Below are positions 28,146 through 37,214 of a stretch of DNA of 64,000 nucleotides, piece after piece. The notes under the pieces were generated by a model. It was not told the DNA's origin. It saw nothing but the letters and a program-made list of their open reading frames with translations, and did no database searches. Each line of letters starts with the position of its first letter. The first letter of the stretch is position 1. The stretch is taken from positions 124,001-188,000 of the forward strand of contig JAEPMD010000001.1 in NCBI GenBank assembly GCA_017644105.1, in the 5' to 3' direction. A program made the position numbers and the translations under genes. Origin of the DNA: Rhizobiaceae bacterium. GTDB taxonomy: Bacteria > Pseudomonadota > Alphaproteobacteria > Rhizobiales > Rhizobiaceae.

Positions 28146-28835
28146 CTAATCCTGCTTCAGTGCAAACACATAGCCTGCACCGCGTATCGTCAAAATACGT
28201 TTGGGATGTTTAGGATCATCTTCAATCTGATTGCGAATGCGCGAGATATGCACATCAATCGAACGATCAAAGGCATCAAATTCTTGCCCCTTTAAGCGAT
28301 CAATCAACGTATCGCGCGATAAAACCCGACCGGCGGATTCCGCCAATGTGTGCAAAAGCGTAAATTGATGGGAGGTCAATTCGCATGGCTTTTGATCCAG
28401 CGAGCAAATCATCGCATCAGGATCAATCTCAAGACGTCCAAACTGGAGTGTCTTGCTGGCGGCTGTTTTGGTTTGACCACGACGGGTCACGGCTTTAATG
28501 CGCGCAAGTAGCTCACGTGGCTCAAATGGTTTACCCATATAATCATCTGCACCGAGTTCAAGACCCACCACGCGATCCATCGGATCGCCTTTAGCTGTCA
28601 ACATAATGATCGGCACATCTGACCGGGCTTTAATCACTCGGCAAATATCCAAACCATCCATATCTGGCAGCATGAGATCTAAAATAATCGCATCAAAATT
28701 CTCATCATCTTCAAGCGCAATGCCTGTTGCACCATTTGGCGCAATCTTCACATCAAAGCTATTGCTTTGCAGGTAATCACTGACCATATCAGCCAGGCGA
28801 TTATCATCTTCGATGAGGAGAATAGATTGCGACAT
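28146..28835 (-). CDS. OmpR-family response regulator, CpxR-like
   Basis: 229 residues from ATG 28835, which has AAGG at good distance; the longer frame adds ten unlikely residues. Receiver domain with phospho-acceptor Asp53 (in ILDLMLPDMDG) and C-terminal winged helix (ELTSHQFTLLHTLAE, IDVHISRIRNQIEDD). Lies between a CpxP-like gene and a kinase. A GTAAA-N5-GTAAA site, the CpxR consensus known from enterobacteria, lies upstream of the operon, suggesting autoregulation. Confidence 0.85.
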   Translation of the reverse strand: MSQSILLIEDDNRLADMVSDYLQSNSFDVKIAPNGATGIALEDDENFDAIILDLMLPDMDGLDICRVIKARSDVPIIMLTAKGDPMDRVVGLELGADDYMGKPFEPRELLARIKAVTRRGQTKTAASKTLQFGRLEIDPDAMICSLDQKPCELTSHQFTLLHTLAESAGRVLSRDTLIDRLKGQEFDAFDRSIDVHISRIRNQIEDDPKHPKRILTIRGAGYVFALKQD

Positions 28836-28986
28836 TTCAAGCCTTTGATTTTGATTTATATTCATCTGCGACTGTTACATAAAACGACCAGCCAACGGAA
28901 CCCTTTGCGATGATATTTCGCTTTCAGAGTGCCCGTTGGATAGTCTTGGGAGAGAGATAAATGATCTGTTTTAATTCAACAATAAC

Positions 28987-29571
28987 CTAGTCGGCAAAGC
29001 GCTTTTGCATACGCTCAACACGCTCGGCCAATCCTTGGCGTTGCTCGACGGTCAAGATTTCAGAAACATCAGAAACAGCGTCCAACATAGTTTTGCTGAT
29101 TGTGTCTGCTGCAGCTACGCGTTCCGCACGAAGTGCTTCAATCGCCGCACGATCGACATTGTCAGATGTTAGCAAATTCACAAGCTCAAAACCAGCTGCT
29201 CTAAATTCGTCGCGCAATGGCTGCATCTCTTTAGCTGTCGCAAGAGCGATTTCGATGATCTGCTTTTCCTGTGCTTCTGTAGCGTCAATTTCAACTGACA
29301 TATGACGGGCAATTTTAGTCACACGCTTTTCAAGCTCAGCTTCGCTCATTTGTGAAAAGCCTGATCGTTTGCCACCCCAACCTGCTTTATAAACATCATT
29401 GCTATCCATGTCTGTGATGGCAATTTTTGCATGCTGTGCAACATTGCTATTGGCAATCGCAGGGACAGCAACCGCTGATCCTAAAATCGCAACCGCGCCA
29501 ACGCTGAGTGCGATGATCTTACCGCGTGTCATTTCAAATGCGCTCTTTTGTGTTTCATTTTCCTTCGTCAT
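28987..29571 (-). CDS. CpxP/Spy-like periplasmic protein
   Basis: 194 residues from ATG 29571 (AAGGAG six bases upstream). An N-terminal membrane anchor or signal (about 24-45) is followed by a charged all-helical domain with a repeated layout: RHMSVEIDATEAQEKQI and a later VSEILTVEQRQGLAERVER, resembling the LTxxQ repeats of Spy/CpxP proteins. Such proteins buffer misfolded envelope proteins and restrain the sensor kinase. First gene of the operon with the response regulator and kinase. Confidence 0.75.
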   Translation of the reverse strand: MTKENETQKSAFEMTRGKIIALSVGAVAILGSAVAVPAIANSNVAQHAKIAITDMDSNDVYKAGWGGKRSGFSQMSEAELEKRVTKIARHMSVEIDATEAQEKQIIEIALATAKEMQPLRDEFRAAGFELVNLLTSDNVDRAAIEALRAERVAAADTISKTMLDAVSDVSEILTVEQRQGLAERVERMQKRFAD

Positions 29572-29695
29572 AATAAGCTCCTTTTTAAATTTCATTTACG
29601 AGATTTGGAGAGCTCATTTTCTTGTTTGCCGCTGCTCCGTGGTCTCAACATGATGAGAATTTAGCAAGGCATTGTTTCTGACGTTTGTCGATTAT

Positions 29696-29710
29696 GTAAA
29701 GAATTGTAAA
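29696..29710. promoter_or_regulatory. CpxR-type box GTAAA-N5-GTAAA
   Basis: GTAAA at 29696-29700 and 29706-29710, five bases apart, exactly the E. coli CpxR consensus. It is about 125 bp upstream of the CpxP-like start, in reversed orientation relative to the gene. Also near the 3' end of the small membrane protein gene. Confidence 0.5.
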
Positions 29711-29738
29711 GGTTGTTTTTCATATAAAAAACAATATG

Positions 29739-29918
29739 TTACATCCCTTTCGATTTCTTAAGAATGACATATGTAACGGGAAGAGCGATCAAATTACCCA
29801 AGATAAAACACCCAATTAAGTACGGCCAAGAGAACATATTGGCAATAATTATAACAATCAAGCCAATCCAGGTGACCACAGTTGTAACCAGCATATGCGT
29901 TATCAAATAAAGTGTCAT
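29739..29918 (-). CDS. Small two-span membrane protein
   Basis: 59 residues from ATG 29918, chosen for GGAA six bases upstream; the frame extends to 29936. Two hydrophobic segments joined by a short loop (NMFSWPY), ending KKSKGM. It resembles the short rhizobial membrane proteins often mislabelled CTP synthetase, with the ending LIALPVTYVILKK; no function is known. Stands alone between the Cpx-like operon and the DksA-type gene. Confidence 0.5.
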   Translation of the reverse strand: MTLYLITHMLVTTVVTWIGLIVIIIANMFSWPYLIGCFILGNLIALPVTYVILKKSKGM

Positions 29919-30084
29919 TGCGCGTTCCATCATCAATAGTGCCAGCTAATCCTAACAGAAACATTCGACCGCAACATTGAGCTATATCAAATACACTTTC
30001 AGCGCCGACCTTTATGATAACTGAAGATCGACAGAGGTTGCCGATCTGAGAATTCATTGTCACGCTAGTTGAAGGATATTCATC

Positions 30085-30408
30085 ATGGTCGATATTTCAC
30101 ACTTTAAGTCACGCCTTACCAAACGTCGCGGCGAGTTTGCCAAGATGATCGCAACATATGAACAACGCTTGGACGATCCAAAACCCAATGACAGTGAAGA
30201 TCGCGCCACAGCAAGCGAGGGTGATGAAGTAATGGAAGCGCAAGTCGAGGCGGAATATGCCGAAATAAAAGCCATTGATGCCGCACTCAGCCGCATCGAT
30301 AATGATGTCTATGGCATTTGCCTGTCTTGTGAAGGACCGATCTCAGATGAACGCTTGGAAGCGGTATTGCATGCAACTTTATGCCGACGTTGCATGGAAA
30401 CAGCATAA
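30085..30408 (+). CDS. TraR/DksA-family zinc-finger protein
   Basis: 107 residues. A charged coiled-coil N-terminal half (EQRLDDPKPNDSEDRA) and a C-terminal C4 zinc finger (CLSC and CRRC, 20-odd residues apart). Members bind RNA polymerase through the secondary channel. It has AAGGA before ATG. It is shorter than DksA proper (about 150 residues), so it is probably a DksA-like paralogue. Convergent with uxaC. Confidence 0.85.
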   Translation: MVDISHFKSRLTKRRGEFAKMIATYEQRLDDPKPNDSEDRATASEGDEVMEAQVEAEYAEIKAIDAALSRIDNDVYGICLSCEGPISDERLEAVLHATLCRRCMETA

Positions 30409-30414
30409 AGAGAA

Positions 30415-31821
30415 CTAAAGTCGATAAGCTTCTTTTGCCAATCGATAAGTTAGATCATGCGCCAGCTCAAAGGCATCTGATTTGCGAAGGCGCCCGGTTA
30501 ACACAAGTTCTGCAAGATAAGCACAATCAGACCGCCGTGCCACATCATGACGCGCGGGGATGGAACAAAATGCCCGCGTGTCATCATTAAACCCAACCGT
30601 ATTATAAAAGCCGCAGGTTTCAGTTACAGCTTCACGATAGCGCTTCATGCCCTCATAGCTATCAAAGAACCACCACGCAGGACCAAGTTTAAGAGCAGGA
30701 TATGCACCTGCAAGCGGCGCAAGTTCACGACTATAAACGGTCTCATCCAGAGTAAAGATAATAACCGTCAGATCAGGCTCCATACCAACAGCATCAAGCA
30801 TTGGTTTCAGCGCGGTCACAAAATTTGTTGATGTAGGGATATCAAAACCTTTATCGCGCCCATGTGTTTGAAAAACTGTTTTGGAGTGATTGCGATAAGA
30901 ACCAGCATGAATTTGCATCACCAATCCATCTTCCAAACTCATACGCGCCATTTCCGTTAGCATATGACCTCGGAACTGATCAGCTTCCTCTGCACTAAAC
31001 GCACCCGACATGACTTTATCAAACAGCGCTTCAATCTCAGCCAGTGGCAGATCTTCAGTTCTTGCCGTTGCATGACCATGATCTGTGGCTGTTGCACCGG
31101 TTTTTTTAAAGAAGGCACGCCTTAATTTATGCGCTTTTAAGTAACCTTGCCAGCTTGTTGCATCTTGACCTGTGAGTTGACCCAATTGGCGTACATTATC
31201 CGCAAAGCCCTCAAATTCAGGATCCACCGTTGCATCCGGACGATAGGTGGTGATCACCCTTCCATTCCAATCACTGTCATTGATCTGCTGATGCCAGCTC
31301 AGATCATCCAAAGCTGATTCCGTTGTGGCGATCGCTTCAATGCCAAACCGCTCAAATAATTGTCTTGGGCGGTAAGCATCATCCTTTAGCTTTGCATCAA
31401 TGTGATCGTAATATTGGTCGGCAGTCTCTTCTGACAAAACTTCATCAATCCCAAAAACATGCTCAAACGAATGATCGAGCCACATTTGCGATGGCGTACC
31501 GCGAAACAGATGATAGTTTTTAGCAAAAAGCCGCCAAATATCGCGCGGGTCTTTGTTTTCTGATGAACCATCTGCATATGGCACACCAAGATCAGGCAAT
31601 TTCACACCCTGTGAAACCAGCATGCGAAACACATAATGATCAGGCACGACGAATAGTTGTGCTGGGTCAATAAAATTTTCGTTCAGCGCAAACCAGCTCG
31701 GATCGGTGTGCCCATGCGGACTGATAATGGGTAGATCACTAATCGTCTCGTAAAGTTCGCGCGTTAGTTTTCGCGCAGAAGGTTCGATGGGAAATAAACG
31801 GTCGGGATCAGTCAATGCCAT
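30415..31821 (-). CDS. uxaC: Glucuronate isomerase UxaC
   Basis: 468 residues, full length. Converts D-glucuronate to D-fructuronate (and galacturonate to tagaturonate). Family motifs are SPHGHTDPSWFALNE near the start, a metal-binding HAGSYRNHS, and SYEGMKRY with FNDDTRAFCSIPARHD near the end. No uxuA, uxuB or uronate transporter is in the window, so it works with enzymes coded elsewhere. Its upstream region, shared with a divergent hydrolase gene, carries a large operator-like dyad. Confidence 0.94.
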   Translation of the reverse strand: MALTDPDRLFPIEPSARKLTRELYETISDLPIISPHGHTDPSWFALNENFIDPAQLFVVPDHYVFRMLVSQGVKLPDLGVPYADGSSENKDPRDIWRLFAKNYHLFRGTPSQMWLDHSFEHVFGIDEVLSEETADQYYDHIDAKLKDDAYRPRQLFERFGIEAIATTESALDDLSWHQQINDSDWNGRVITTYRPDATVDPEFEGFADNVRQLGQLTGQDATSWQGYLKAHKLRRAFFKKTGATATDHGHATARTEDLPLAEIEALFDKVMSGAFSAEEADQFRGHMLTEMARMSLEDGLVMQIHAGSYRNHSKTVFQTHGRDKGFDIPTSTNFVTALKPMLDAVGMEPDLTVIIFTLDETVYSRELAPLAGAYPALKLGPAWWFFDSYEGMKRYREAVTETCGFYNTVGFNDDTRAFCSIPARHDVARRSDCAYLAELVLTGRLRKSDAFELAHDLTYRLAKEAYRL

Positions 31822-31871
31822 TGGGTATATGTCTTTTCATGTCAGCAATTTACACAGGATACATGTTCTAT

Positions 31872-31897
31872 GTTGTTGCCAATAATTGGTCAACAAC
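31872..31897. promoter_or_regulatory. Nested operator-like dyad between uxaC and hydrolase
   Basis: GTTGTTG (31872-31878) and CAACAAC (31891-31897) are exact inverted repeats; the 12 bases between contain a second dyad, CCAAT-A-ATTGG (31879-31889), with nearly the same centre. This fits a GntR- or LacI-type regulator of uronate genes. The regulator itself is not in this window. Confidence 0.55.
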
Positions 31898-31938
31898 GCT
31901 AACCTGACGCTAGTTTCTTCATCGGAGTAGATCGAAAT

Positions 31939-32772
31939 ATGTCGACACATCATAAAATCCAGTTCCCTATTCTTGATTGGGATCACGCCTATGACAATCG
32001 CGGATATGTACCCAATGTTGAAGATCTGGTTGCCAATTTGCCGATCGAAGCGGCCGAGTATCGCTCCAAAACCATCAGCAAATTAGATGTGCCATATGGT
32101 CCATCAGAACGCATGGTCTATGACATTTTTTTACCAGATAGCGTGCCAAAAGGGCTCGTGGTGTTTGTTCATGGTGGCTATTGGCACCGAACCAGTAAAT
32201 CGGTGTGGTCACATCTAGCAGAAGGTGCCGTCAACCGAGGCTGGGCGGTTTGTATGCCAAGTTACGAATTATGTCCCGATGTGACCATTAACGAGATAAA
32301 TCAAATGATCGGGCAAGCCATAAATCAGGTTGCCAAGGAGATTGAAGGTCCGATTATCTTGTCAGGTCATTCCGCTGGTGGGCACCTTGTTTGTGAAATG
32401 ATGAGTGAAGGTTCGCCACTTGAGGAAAGCGTTCGCTCGCGCCTTCAAAAAGTGGTGTCTATTTCAGGATTAAGTGATCTGCGCCCGCTCTTAAACACCG
32501 AAATGAATGAGATTTTAGGTCTCGATCTCATTAGCGCAAGCGCTGCAAGCCCAGCACTTAAAAGGCCCTATCAAAATATTCCATTGGTCGCATGGGTGGG
32601 CGGTGCTGAGCGGTCTGAGTTTCTACGCCAAAATGCTCTGATTGCAAATATGTGGTATGGGCTGGGCGTTAATGTCACCATCGTCGAAGAACCTGACAAA
32701 AACCACTTCAACGTGGTTGATGGATTGCGGGATCCCAATTCACCGCTTATTGATACATTGCTGGCAGTCTAG
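31939..32772 (+). CDS. Alpha/beta hydrolase, kynurenine-formamidase-like
   Basis: 277 residues. Oxyanion-hole motif HGGYW (about residue 79) and nucleophile elbow GHSAGGH (serine about residue 149) are those of the esterase/arylformamidase group; the catalytic histidine is probably in DKNHFNVV near the end. Cytoplasmic. Kynurenine formamidase is possible, but no tryptophan-degradation gene is nearby, and its divergent pairing with uxaC across a shared dyad hints at a role in sugar-acid or ester metabolism. Confidence 0.78.
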   Translation: MSTHHKIQFPILDWDHAYDNRGYVPNVEDLVANLPIEAAEYRSKTISKLDVPYGPSERMVYDIFLPDSVPKGLVVFVHGGYWHRTSKSVWSHLAEGAVNRGWAVCMPSYELCPDVTINEINQMIGQAINQVAKEIEGPIILSGHSAGGHLVCEMMSEGSPLEESVRSRLQKVVSISGLSDLRPLLNTEMNEILGLDLISASAASPALKRPYQNIPLVAWVGGAERSEFLRQNALIANMWYGLGVNVTIVEEPDKNHFNVVDGLRDPNSPLIDTLLAV

Positions 32773-32792
32773 AAAAGGATATGCAAAAACCG

Positions 32793-33392
32793 TTACGGGT
32801 TAATCCAATTAGCCGATTTTATATCGCCCCGATCAGCATATGAGAAAATAGCCCGTCGATTGTCCGATCGCTTAAGCTGGAACCAATCCAAGCTGTCGGC
32901 TTTAAACAAAATCACGCCAAATCGCGCCCGACCTTTTACCAATTGCTCAGGTGTTGGTGGCAATGCTTCCCTTGTATTTTCACCAGATCGGGGCGCATGC
33001 GTTTCTTCGCCGGGTGGACCACCGCAATAGGTGTTCTTCGTCCATAAAGACAGTTTATCCCATTCTGTCTGATTGATATCCAAGTTTGGCGCTAGCAATT
33101 CCACTCGACCATTGAAGCGATACTGCTCGCCAGACCTTTCACTAAAACCGAGAATGGATGCCTTGGGATGCGCCGTAAGTTCCGCCCATTTATCGCTCTT
33201 AATATCAGTATGAAAGATCAGCTGGCGTTCTTGCGCATTTACTCCGCGCAACACAAGCAAGCGGCTGACCGGCATCTGATCAGATGACAAAGTTGCAAGC
33301 GATACATAGCGTAGATCATGATCTTGCACCTCGCAGGCAGCCTCAAATTCACGCCACACATCTTTATCGATCGATGCTAATTCAAAATCCAT
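32793..33392 (-). CDS. Pyridoxamine 5'-phosphate oxidase-like FMN-binding protein
   Basis: 199 residues from ATG 33392 (AGAGGG just upstream). Split-barrel flavin-binding fold: SLATLSSDQMPVSRLLVLRG, then IFHTDIKSDKWAEL and a C-terminal WFQLKRSDNRRA segment typical of the Alr4036-type FMN proteins rather than true PdxH. Substrate unknown. Convergent with the hydrolase gene 20 bp away. Confidence 0.78.
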   Translation of the reverse strand: MDFELASIDKDVWREFEAACEVQDHDLRYVSLATLSSDQMPVSRLLVLRGVNAQERQLIFHTDIKSDKWAELTAHPKASILGFSERSGEQYRFNGRVELLAPNLDINQTEWDKLSLWTKNTYCGGPPGEETHAPRSGENTREALPPTPEQLVKGRARFGVILFKADSLDWFQLKRSDNRRAIFSYADRGDIKSANWINP

Positions 33393-33434
33393 AAAACCCT
33401 CTGAAATCAAATAGCAAAACCGCGCATAAATATA

Positions 33435-33611
33435 CTAATTTGCGCTCATACATCTTAGTTCTTTAACAGCACAATGTTGCGAAAGATATATCTTTCCAGT
33501 CAAGTGCGATGTAAAATCCGTTCGCTCTAAACGATCCATCACCGGGCCCTTTACTTCCGTCAAATGAAACGTCACACCGTTATCCTTCAGGCGTTCGTTC
33601 AAGGCTTCCAT
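33435..33611 (-). pseudogene. Detached C-terminal end of the SulP STAS domain
   Basis: Directly after the sulP stop (TAA 33614-33612) the same frame continues for 58 codons to TAG at 33437-33435, starting ATG-GAA-GCC. The translation (MEALNERLKDNGV, then HLTEVKGPVMDRLERT and GKIYLSQH) is the conserved second half of a SulP STAS domain. So either one nonsense change has split the gene, or the stop is read through, or the fragment is made separately from the ATG that touches the stop. I cannot tell which from sequence. Confidence 0.75.
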
Positions 33612-35156
33612 TTATTCAAGTGCGCTCATATCTATTGCGTTAATGGCTGAGCACTGTAGCAAAACATGTTCAATGTTTTTATTTTGCGCCACCAAATCAT
33701 AAACCGCATCCTCCAAAAATCGCGCATTGGCAAAATATAAGCTCTCATCAACGCGCACAGAAAGAATGTGCGGGTCAGTGATAACCTTATGCCGAAGCAC
33801 ATTTCTGTAGTGCTCGGAGCCTGGCACCTGACCCACCACAGCCATATGTGGCCGTGATGATTTATAAAGATGGATCAGAATAGATATGACCACGCCCGCG
33901 GTTACACCTGCTTCAATTCCTAAAACAAGCGTGATCAAAATTGTTGTCAAAACCGCAATGAAATCAGCTTTTGAATAATTCCAGGTTTTCCTCAAAATCG
34001 AAAAATCTACCAAGGATAAAACCGCGATGATAATTGTTGCGGCCAGCGTCGCCTTGGGAAGAAAGAAAATCAGTGGCGTGAGAAAAATCGATGCAAAGGC
34101 CAATCCAAGCGCTGTAAATGCACCAGCTGCCGGGGTATCTGCACCCGCATCAAAATTAACCACCGATCTTGAAAACCCGCCTGTGACGGGAAATCCACCG
34201 GAGAAAGATGCACCGATATTTGCAGCGCCCAATCCCACCAATTCTTGATCAGGCGATATGCGCTGACGTTTCTTTGCTGCAAGGGTTTGTGCGACAGAAA
34301 TTGATTCCACAAACCCGATCACAGATATTAGCATTGCAGAACCAATGAGCGATACCCAAAGCTCTTGTGAGAAGGATGGGATGGTCAATGGAGGCAGACC
34401 TTGGGGCACCTCACCAACCAGCGCAACATCATGGTGCGATAGATCAAAAACCCATGCGACAACGATGGTTGCAATAACTGCAAAGACTGGACCAATTTTA
34501 GCGCTCACGTCAGCAACTCTTGGCGATACGCCAAGCTTGATCAAACAAGGTTTGAGATAGCGGCGTATCAAGAACAGAACGGCAAGAACGAAAATCCCGA
34601 TTGAAAATGTATGCCAGTTTATCTGGTGTAAATTGTCACGAAGCGAAATCAGTAACTCAACGAAATTATGACCTTCTGCAGATATACCGAATATGTGCTT
34701 AAGCTGACTGGCAGCAATGATAATGCCGGAAGCTGTGATAAAGCCCGCGATCACAGGATGCGATAAAAAATTCGCCAGGAAACCCAAACGGAACAAACCC
34801 ATTAGAACCAGAAACACACCGGATAAGAATGCGAGCGTGATCGCTGCCATGATATAATCTGCTGATCCAGGATCAGTGATCCTGCTAACCGCTGCTGCCG
34901 TCATCAAGGAAACAACGGCAACAGGCCCCACCGCCAAAGCGTTACTAGTGCCAAATATCGCATAAAGGACAATTGGGATAATGGATGCATAAAGCCCCAT
35001 TTCCGCGGGCAATCCTGCAAGCAGGGCATAAGCCAAGGATTGCGGAATGAGCATGATCGTGACAATCAATGCGGCCATTATATCATTGGTAAAATTTATC
35101 GAATTATAGGTTCTACCCCATTTTAGAATGGGCAGATAAGCGGATATTCTTGGCAT
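33612..35156 (-). CDS. SulP-family anion transporter, STAS domain cut short
   Basis: 514 residues. The transmembrane part (about 1-420, with PQSLAYALLAGLP and GSFSGGFPVTGGFSRS-like motifs) is complete; it would carry sulfate, bicarbonate or dicarboxylates. The cytoplasmic STAS domain begins at about 440 but ends after NAIDMSALE, roughly halfway, because of an in-frame TAA. The rest of the domain is coded just downstream in the same frame. Its neighbour is a sulfur-oxidation/bigR cluster, so sulfate or sulfite transport is plausible. Confidence 0.85.
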   Translation of the reverse strand: MPRISAYLPILKWGRTYNSINFTNDIMAALIVTIMLIPQSLAYALLAGLPAEMGLYASIIPIVLYAIFGTSNALAVGPVAVVSLMTAAAVSRITDPGSADYIMAAITLAFLSGVFLVLMGLFRLGFLANFLSHPVIAGFITASGIIIAASQLKHIFGISAEGHNFVELLISLRDNLHQINWHTFSIGIFVLAVLFLIRRYLKPCLIKLGVSPRVADVSAKIGPVFAVIATIVVAWVFDLSHHDVALVGEVPQGLPPLTIPSFSQELWVSLIGSAMLISVIGFVESISVAQTLAAKKRQRISPDQELVGLGAANIGASFSGGFPVTGGFSRSVVNFDAGADTPAAGAFTALGLAFASIFLTPLIFFLPKATLAATIIIAVLSLVDFSILRKTWNYSKADFIAVLTTILITLVLGIEAGVTAGVVISILIHLYKSSRPHMAVVGQVPGSEHYRNVLRHKVITDPHILSVRVDESLYFANARFLEDAVYDLVAQNKNIEHVLLQCSAINAIDMSALE

Positions 35157-35356
35157 TTAAAAACTCAAATTGAGGTAAGTTTTGAAACGAAATGACGGCC
35201 ATCTTTTAAAAGAACAACGTCTGAAAGGTCATTGCCAGCTTTATTGACATACAAAGCGACAATTAAACTTGCATAGCCCCTACCAGTCCATATCAGAAAG
35301 GGCCACGCTTATTTGATATATTTGATGATGCAAATCATCGCATCTAATGAGATAAC

Positions 35357-36241
35357 TTAAAGCTTATTCACCGGGACTTTTATCACCGGCGCACCATCAT
35401 CATCACGCGGGATTTCACCAGCACGCATATTCACCTGCAAAGACGGGATGATCAATTTAGGCATAGCCAGTTGCGCATCTCGTTCGGTCCGAAACTTCAC
35501 AAATTCGTCTTTCGTTTTGCCATTGCCGACATGAATATTGTCGCGCTTTTCATCGGCAACTGTTGTTTCCCACATAATCTCACGACCATTGGGGCCGTAA
35601 TCATGACACATAAACAGACGTGTCTCATCCGGCAGGCTCAACACTTTCATGATGGAATCATAAAGTTCGCCGGCATCACCACCTGGGAAGTCAGCGCGCG
35701 CTGAACCGCCATCGGGCATAAATAACGTATCACCCACAAAAGCGGCATCACCCATGACATGCACCATGCAAGCCGGCGTATGACCGGGCGTGTAAATGGT
35801 AAAAGCCTTCATATTGCCGATCTGATAGGTGTCACCATCTTTAAACAAGGCATCAAATTGCGAACCATCTCTTTGAAATTCTGTACCTTCATTAAAGACT
35901 TTGCCGAACGTTTCTTGAACGACCATGATCTTATCGCCGATACCAACTTTGCCGCCCAGTTTGTTTTGAATATAAGGCGCAGCGGATAGATGGTCGGCAT
36001 GCACATGGGTTTCGATAATCCATTCAAGCTGCAGGGAGTTTTCTTCAATATATGCAATCATCGTATCGGCATGTTCATACGTGATGCGGCCAGCTGCATA
36101 ATCAATATCCATAACCGAGTCCACGATCGCACATGAGGCAGATGACGGATCCTTCACGACATAGCTGATCGTGTTTGTTGCCTCGTCAAAAAACGCCTTC
36201 ACCTCAGGCTTAATGCTGATATCAATTGGATATGAACTCAT
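35357..36241 (-). CDS. blh: Persulfide dioxygenase-like MBL-fold protein (Blh)
   Basis: 294 residues. Metallo-beta-lactamase fold with the metal motif HVHADHLSAAPYI and a later CHDYGP. In bigR operons of Agrobacterium, Xylella and other proteobacteria this enzyme oxidises glutathione persulfide to sulfite. It follows the two YeeE/YedE genes on the same strand and is the last gene of that transcript. The 200-bp gap beyond it (35157-35356) has no gene; a short dyad at 35324-35339 is not followed by a T-run. Confidence 0.84.
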   Translation of the reverse strand: MSSYPIDISIKPEVKAFFDEATNTISYVVKDPSSASCAIVDSVMDIDYAAGRITYEHADTMIAYIEENSLQLEWIIETHVHADHLSAAPYIQNKLGGKVGIGDKIMVVQETFGKVFNEGTEFQRDGSQFDALFKDGDTYQIGNMKAFTIYTPGHTPACMVHVMGDAAFVGDTLFMPDGGSARADFPGGDAGELYDSIMKVLSLPDETRLFMCHDYGPNGREIMWETTVADEKRDNIHVGNGKTKDEFVKFRTERDAQLAMPKLIIPSLQVNMRAGEIPRDDDGAPVIKVPVNKL

Positions 36242-36298
36242 CTTATTGTCCTCAATTCATCAATCTTACGTCGACTAACCAATGGCCTATCGGCAGGC

Positions 36299-36730
36299 TT
36301 ACGCAGTCTGCGCGGTTATTTTTGTGTTGAGCAATCTGGCTACAAAAATACCAGCAATTAGCGCCAACATGAACATAAATGTTTCGCTATAGCCAAGACC
36401 AAGTGCCGGGATAGCGCCGCCTGGGCAAAATCCTGCAATGCCCCAACCCACACCAAATGTAGCTGATCCAATGACAAGACGCGCGTCGATATCCTTGCTT
36501 GATGGCACCATATAAGCAACATCTAACAATGGTGACGTGCGCGTTTTAAAAACGATCTGATAGCCAATCGCTGTGGTGATCAATGCTCCTCCCATGACAA
36601 AAATCAAACTTGGATCCCAGGTGCCTGCCAGATCGAAAAAGTTTAAAACTTTCGCGGGATTTGCCATGCCTGATATTGCAATTCCCAATCCGAAAATCAT
36701 TCCGATAAGTAAAGTTATAAATAGCTTCAT
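36299..36730 (-). CDS. YeeE/YedE-family membrane protein (PmpB-like)
   Basis: 143 residues from ATG 36730; a longer frame runs into the neighbouring gene. Four membrane spans with GMANPAKVLNFFDLAGTWDPSL and FCPGGAIPALG, the paired half-motifs of YeeE/YedE thiosulfate or sulfur-compound transporters. With the neighbouring gene it makes a split, two-subunit version. It lies four bases after that gene and upstream of blh, in a BigR-controlled group. Confidence 0.8.
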   Translation of the reverse strand: MKLFITLLIGMIFGLGIAISGMANPAKVLNFFDLAGTWDPSLIFVMGGALITTAIGYQIVFKTRTSPLLDVAYMVPSSKDIDARLVIGSATFGVGWGIAGFCPGGAIPALGLGYSETFMFMLALIAGIFVARLLNTKITAQTA

Positions 36731-36734
36731 GACA

Positions 36735-37199
36735 TTAACCCCCGAGCACGTGACGAATGACAAACACGGTGATGAAACAGGCAATCATGAAAACAACAGT
36801 TGCCGCTATGGATCGCGGAGATAATCGCGCCATACCGCACACACCATGACCAGATGTACAGCCTGATCCGTAATAAACGCCGACACCGACGATAAAGCCA
36901 CCAATGGTCAGCGCTGTGGTTGAAACCGGAACCGCAAAAGGCACAACACCGCCGGCTAGAATATAACCCATCGGTGCAATGATCGCACCAATTAAAAATG
37001 CAGCCCGCCATGACCAGTCTGAAGACATGGGCGGAATTAGGCCCGATAATATGCCAGTCATGCCAGCAATGCGTCCGCGCACGGCCATAAGTAATACGGC
37101 TGATATGCCGATAAGTATGCCACCGCCCAGCGACGCCCAGGGTGTAAATTCAGTTGAGTAATCCAATATGCACCTATAATAATTCTGTACCAATTTCAT
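36735..37199 (-). CDS. YeeE/YedE-family membrane protein (PmpA-like)
   Basis: 154 residues as read from ATG 37199; a TTG at 37166 preceded by AGGTG is a good alternative, leaving the conserved STEFTPWASLGGG at the very start. Membrane spans contain GRIAGMTGILSG and GSGCTSGHGVCG; the last cysteine-containing motif is the transport site of the family. First gene of the operon; its start is close to an AT-rich operator. Confidence 0.82.
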   Translation of the reverse strand: MKLVQNYYRCILDYSTEFTPWASLGGGILIGISAVLLMAVRGRIAGMTGILSGLIPPMSSDWSWRAAFLIGAIIAPMGYILAGGVVPFAVPVSTTALTIGGFIVGVGVYYGSGCTSGHGVCGMARLSPRSIAATVVFMIACFITVFVIRHVLGG

Positions 37200-37214
37200 A
37201 AATGGTATTGCCTA

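Noticed and set aside
35324-35339. GATGAT-GCAA-ATCATC dyad after blh
   Set aside because: No T-run follows in the direction of blh and the stem is only six base pairs.
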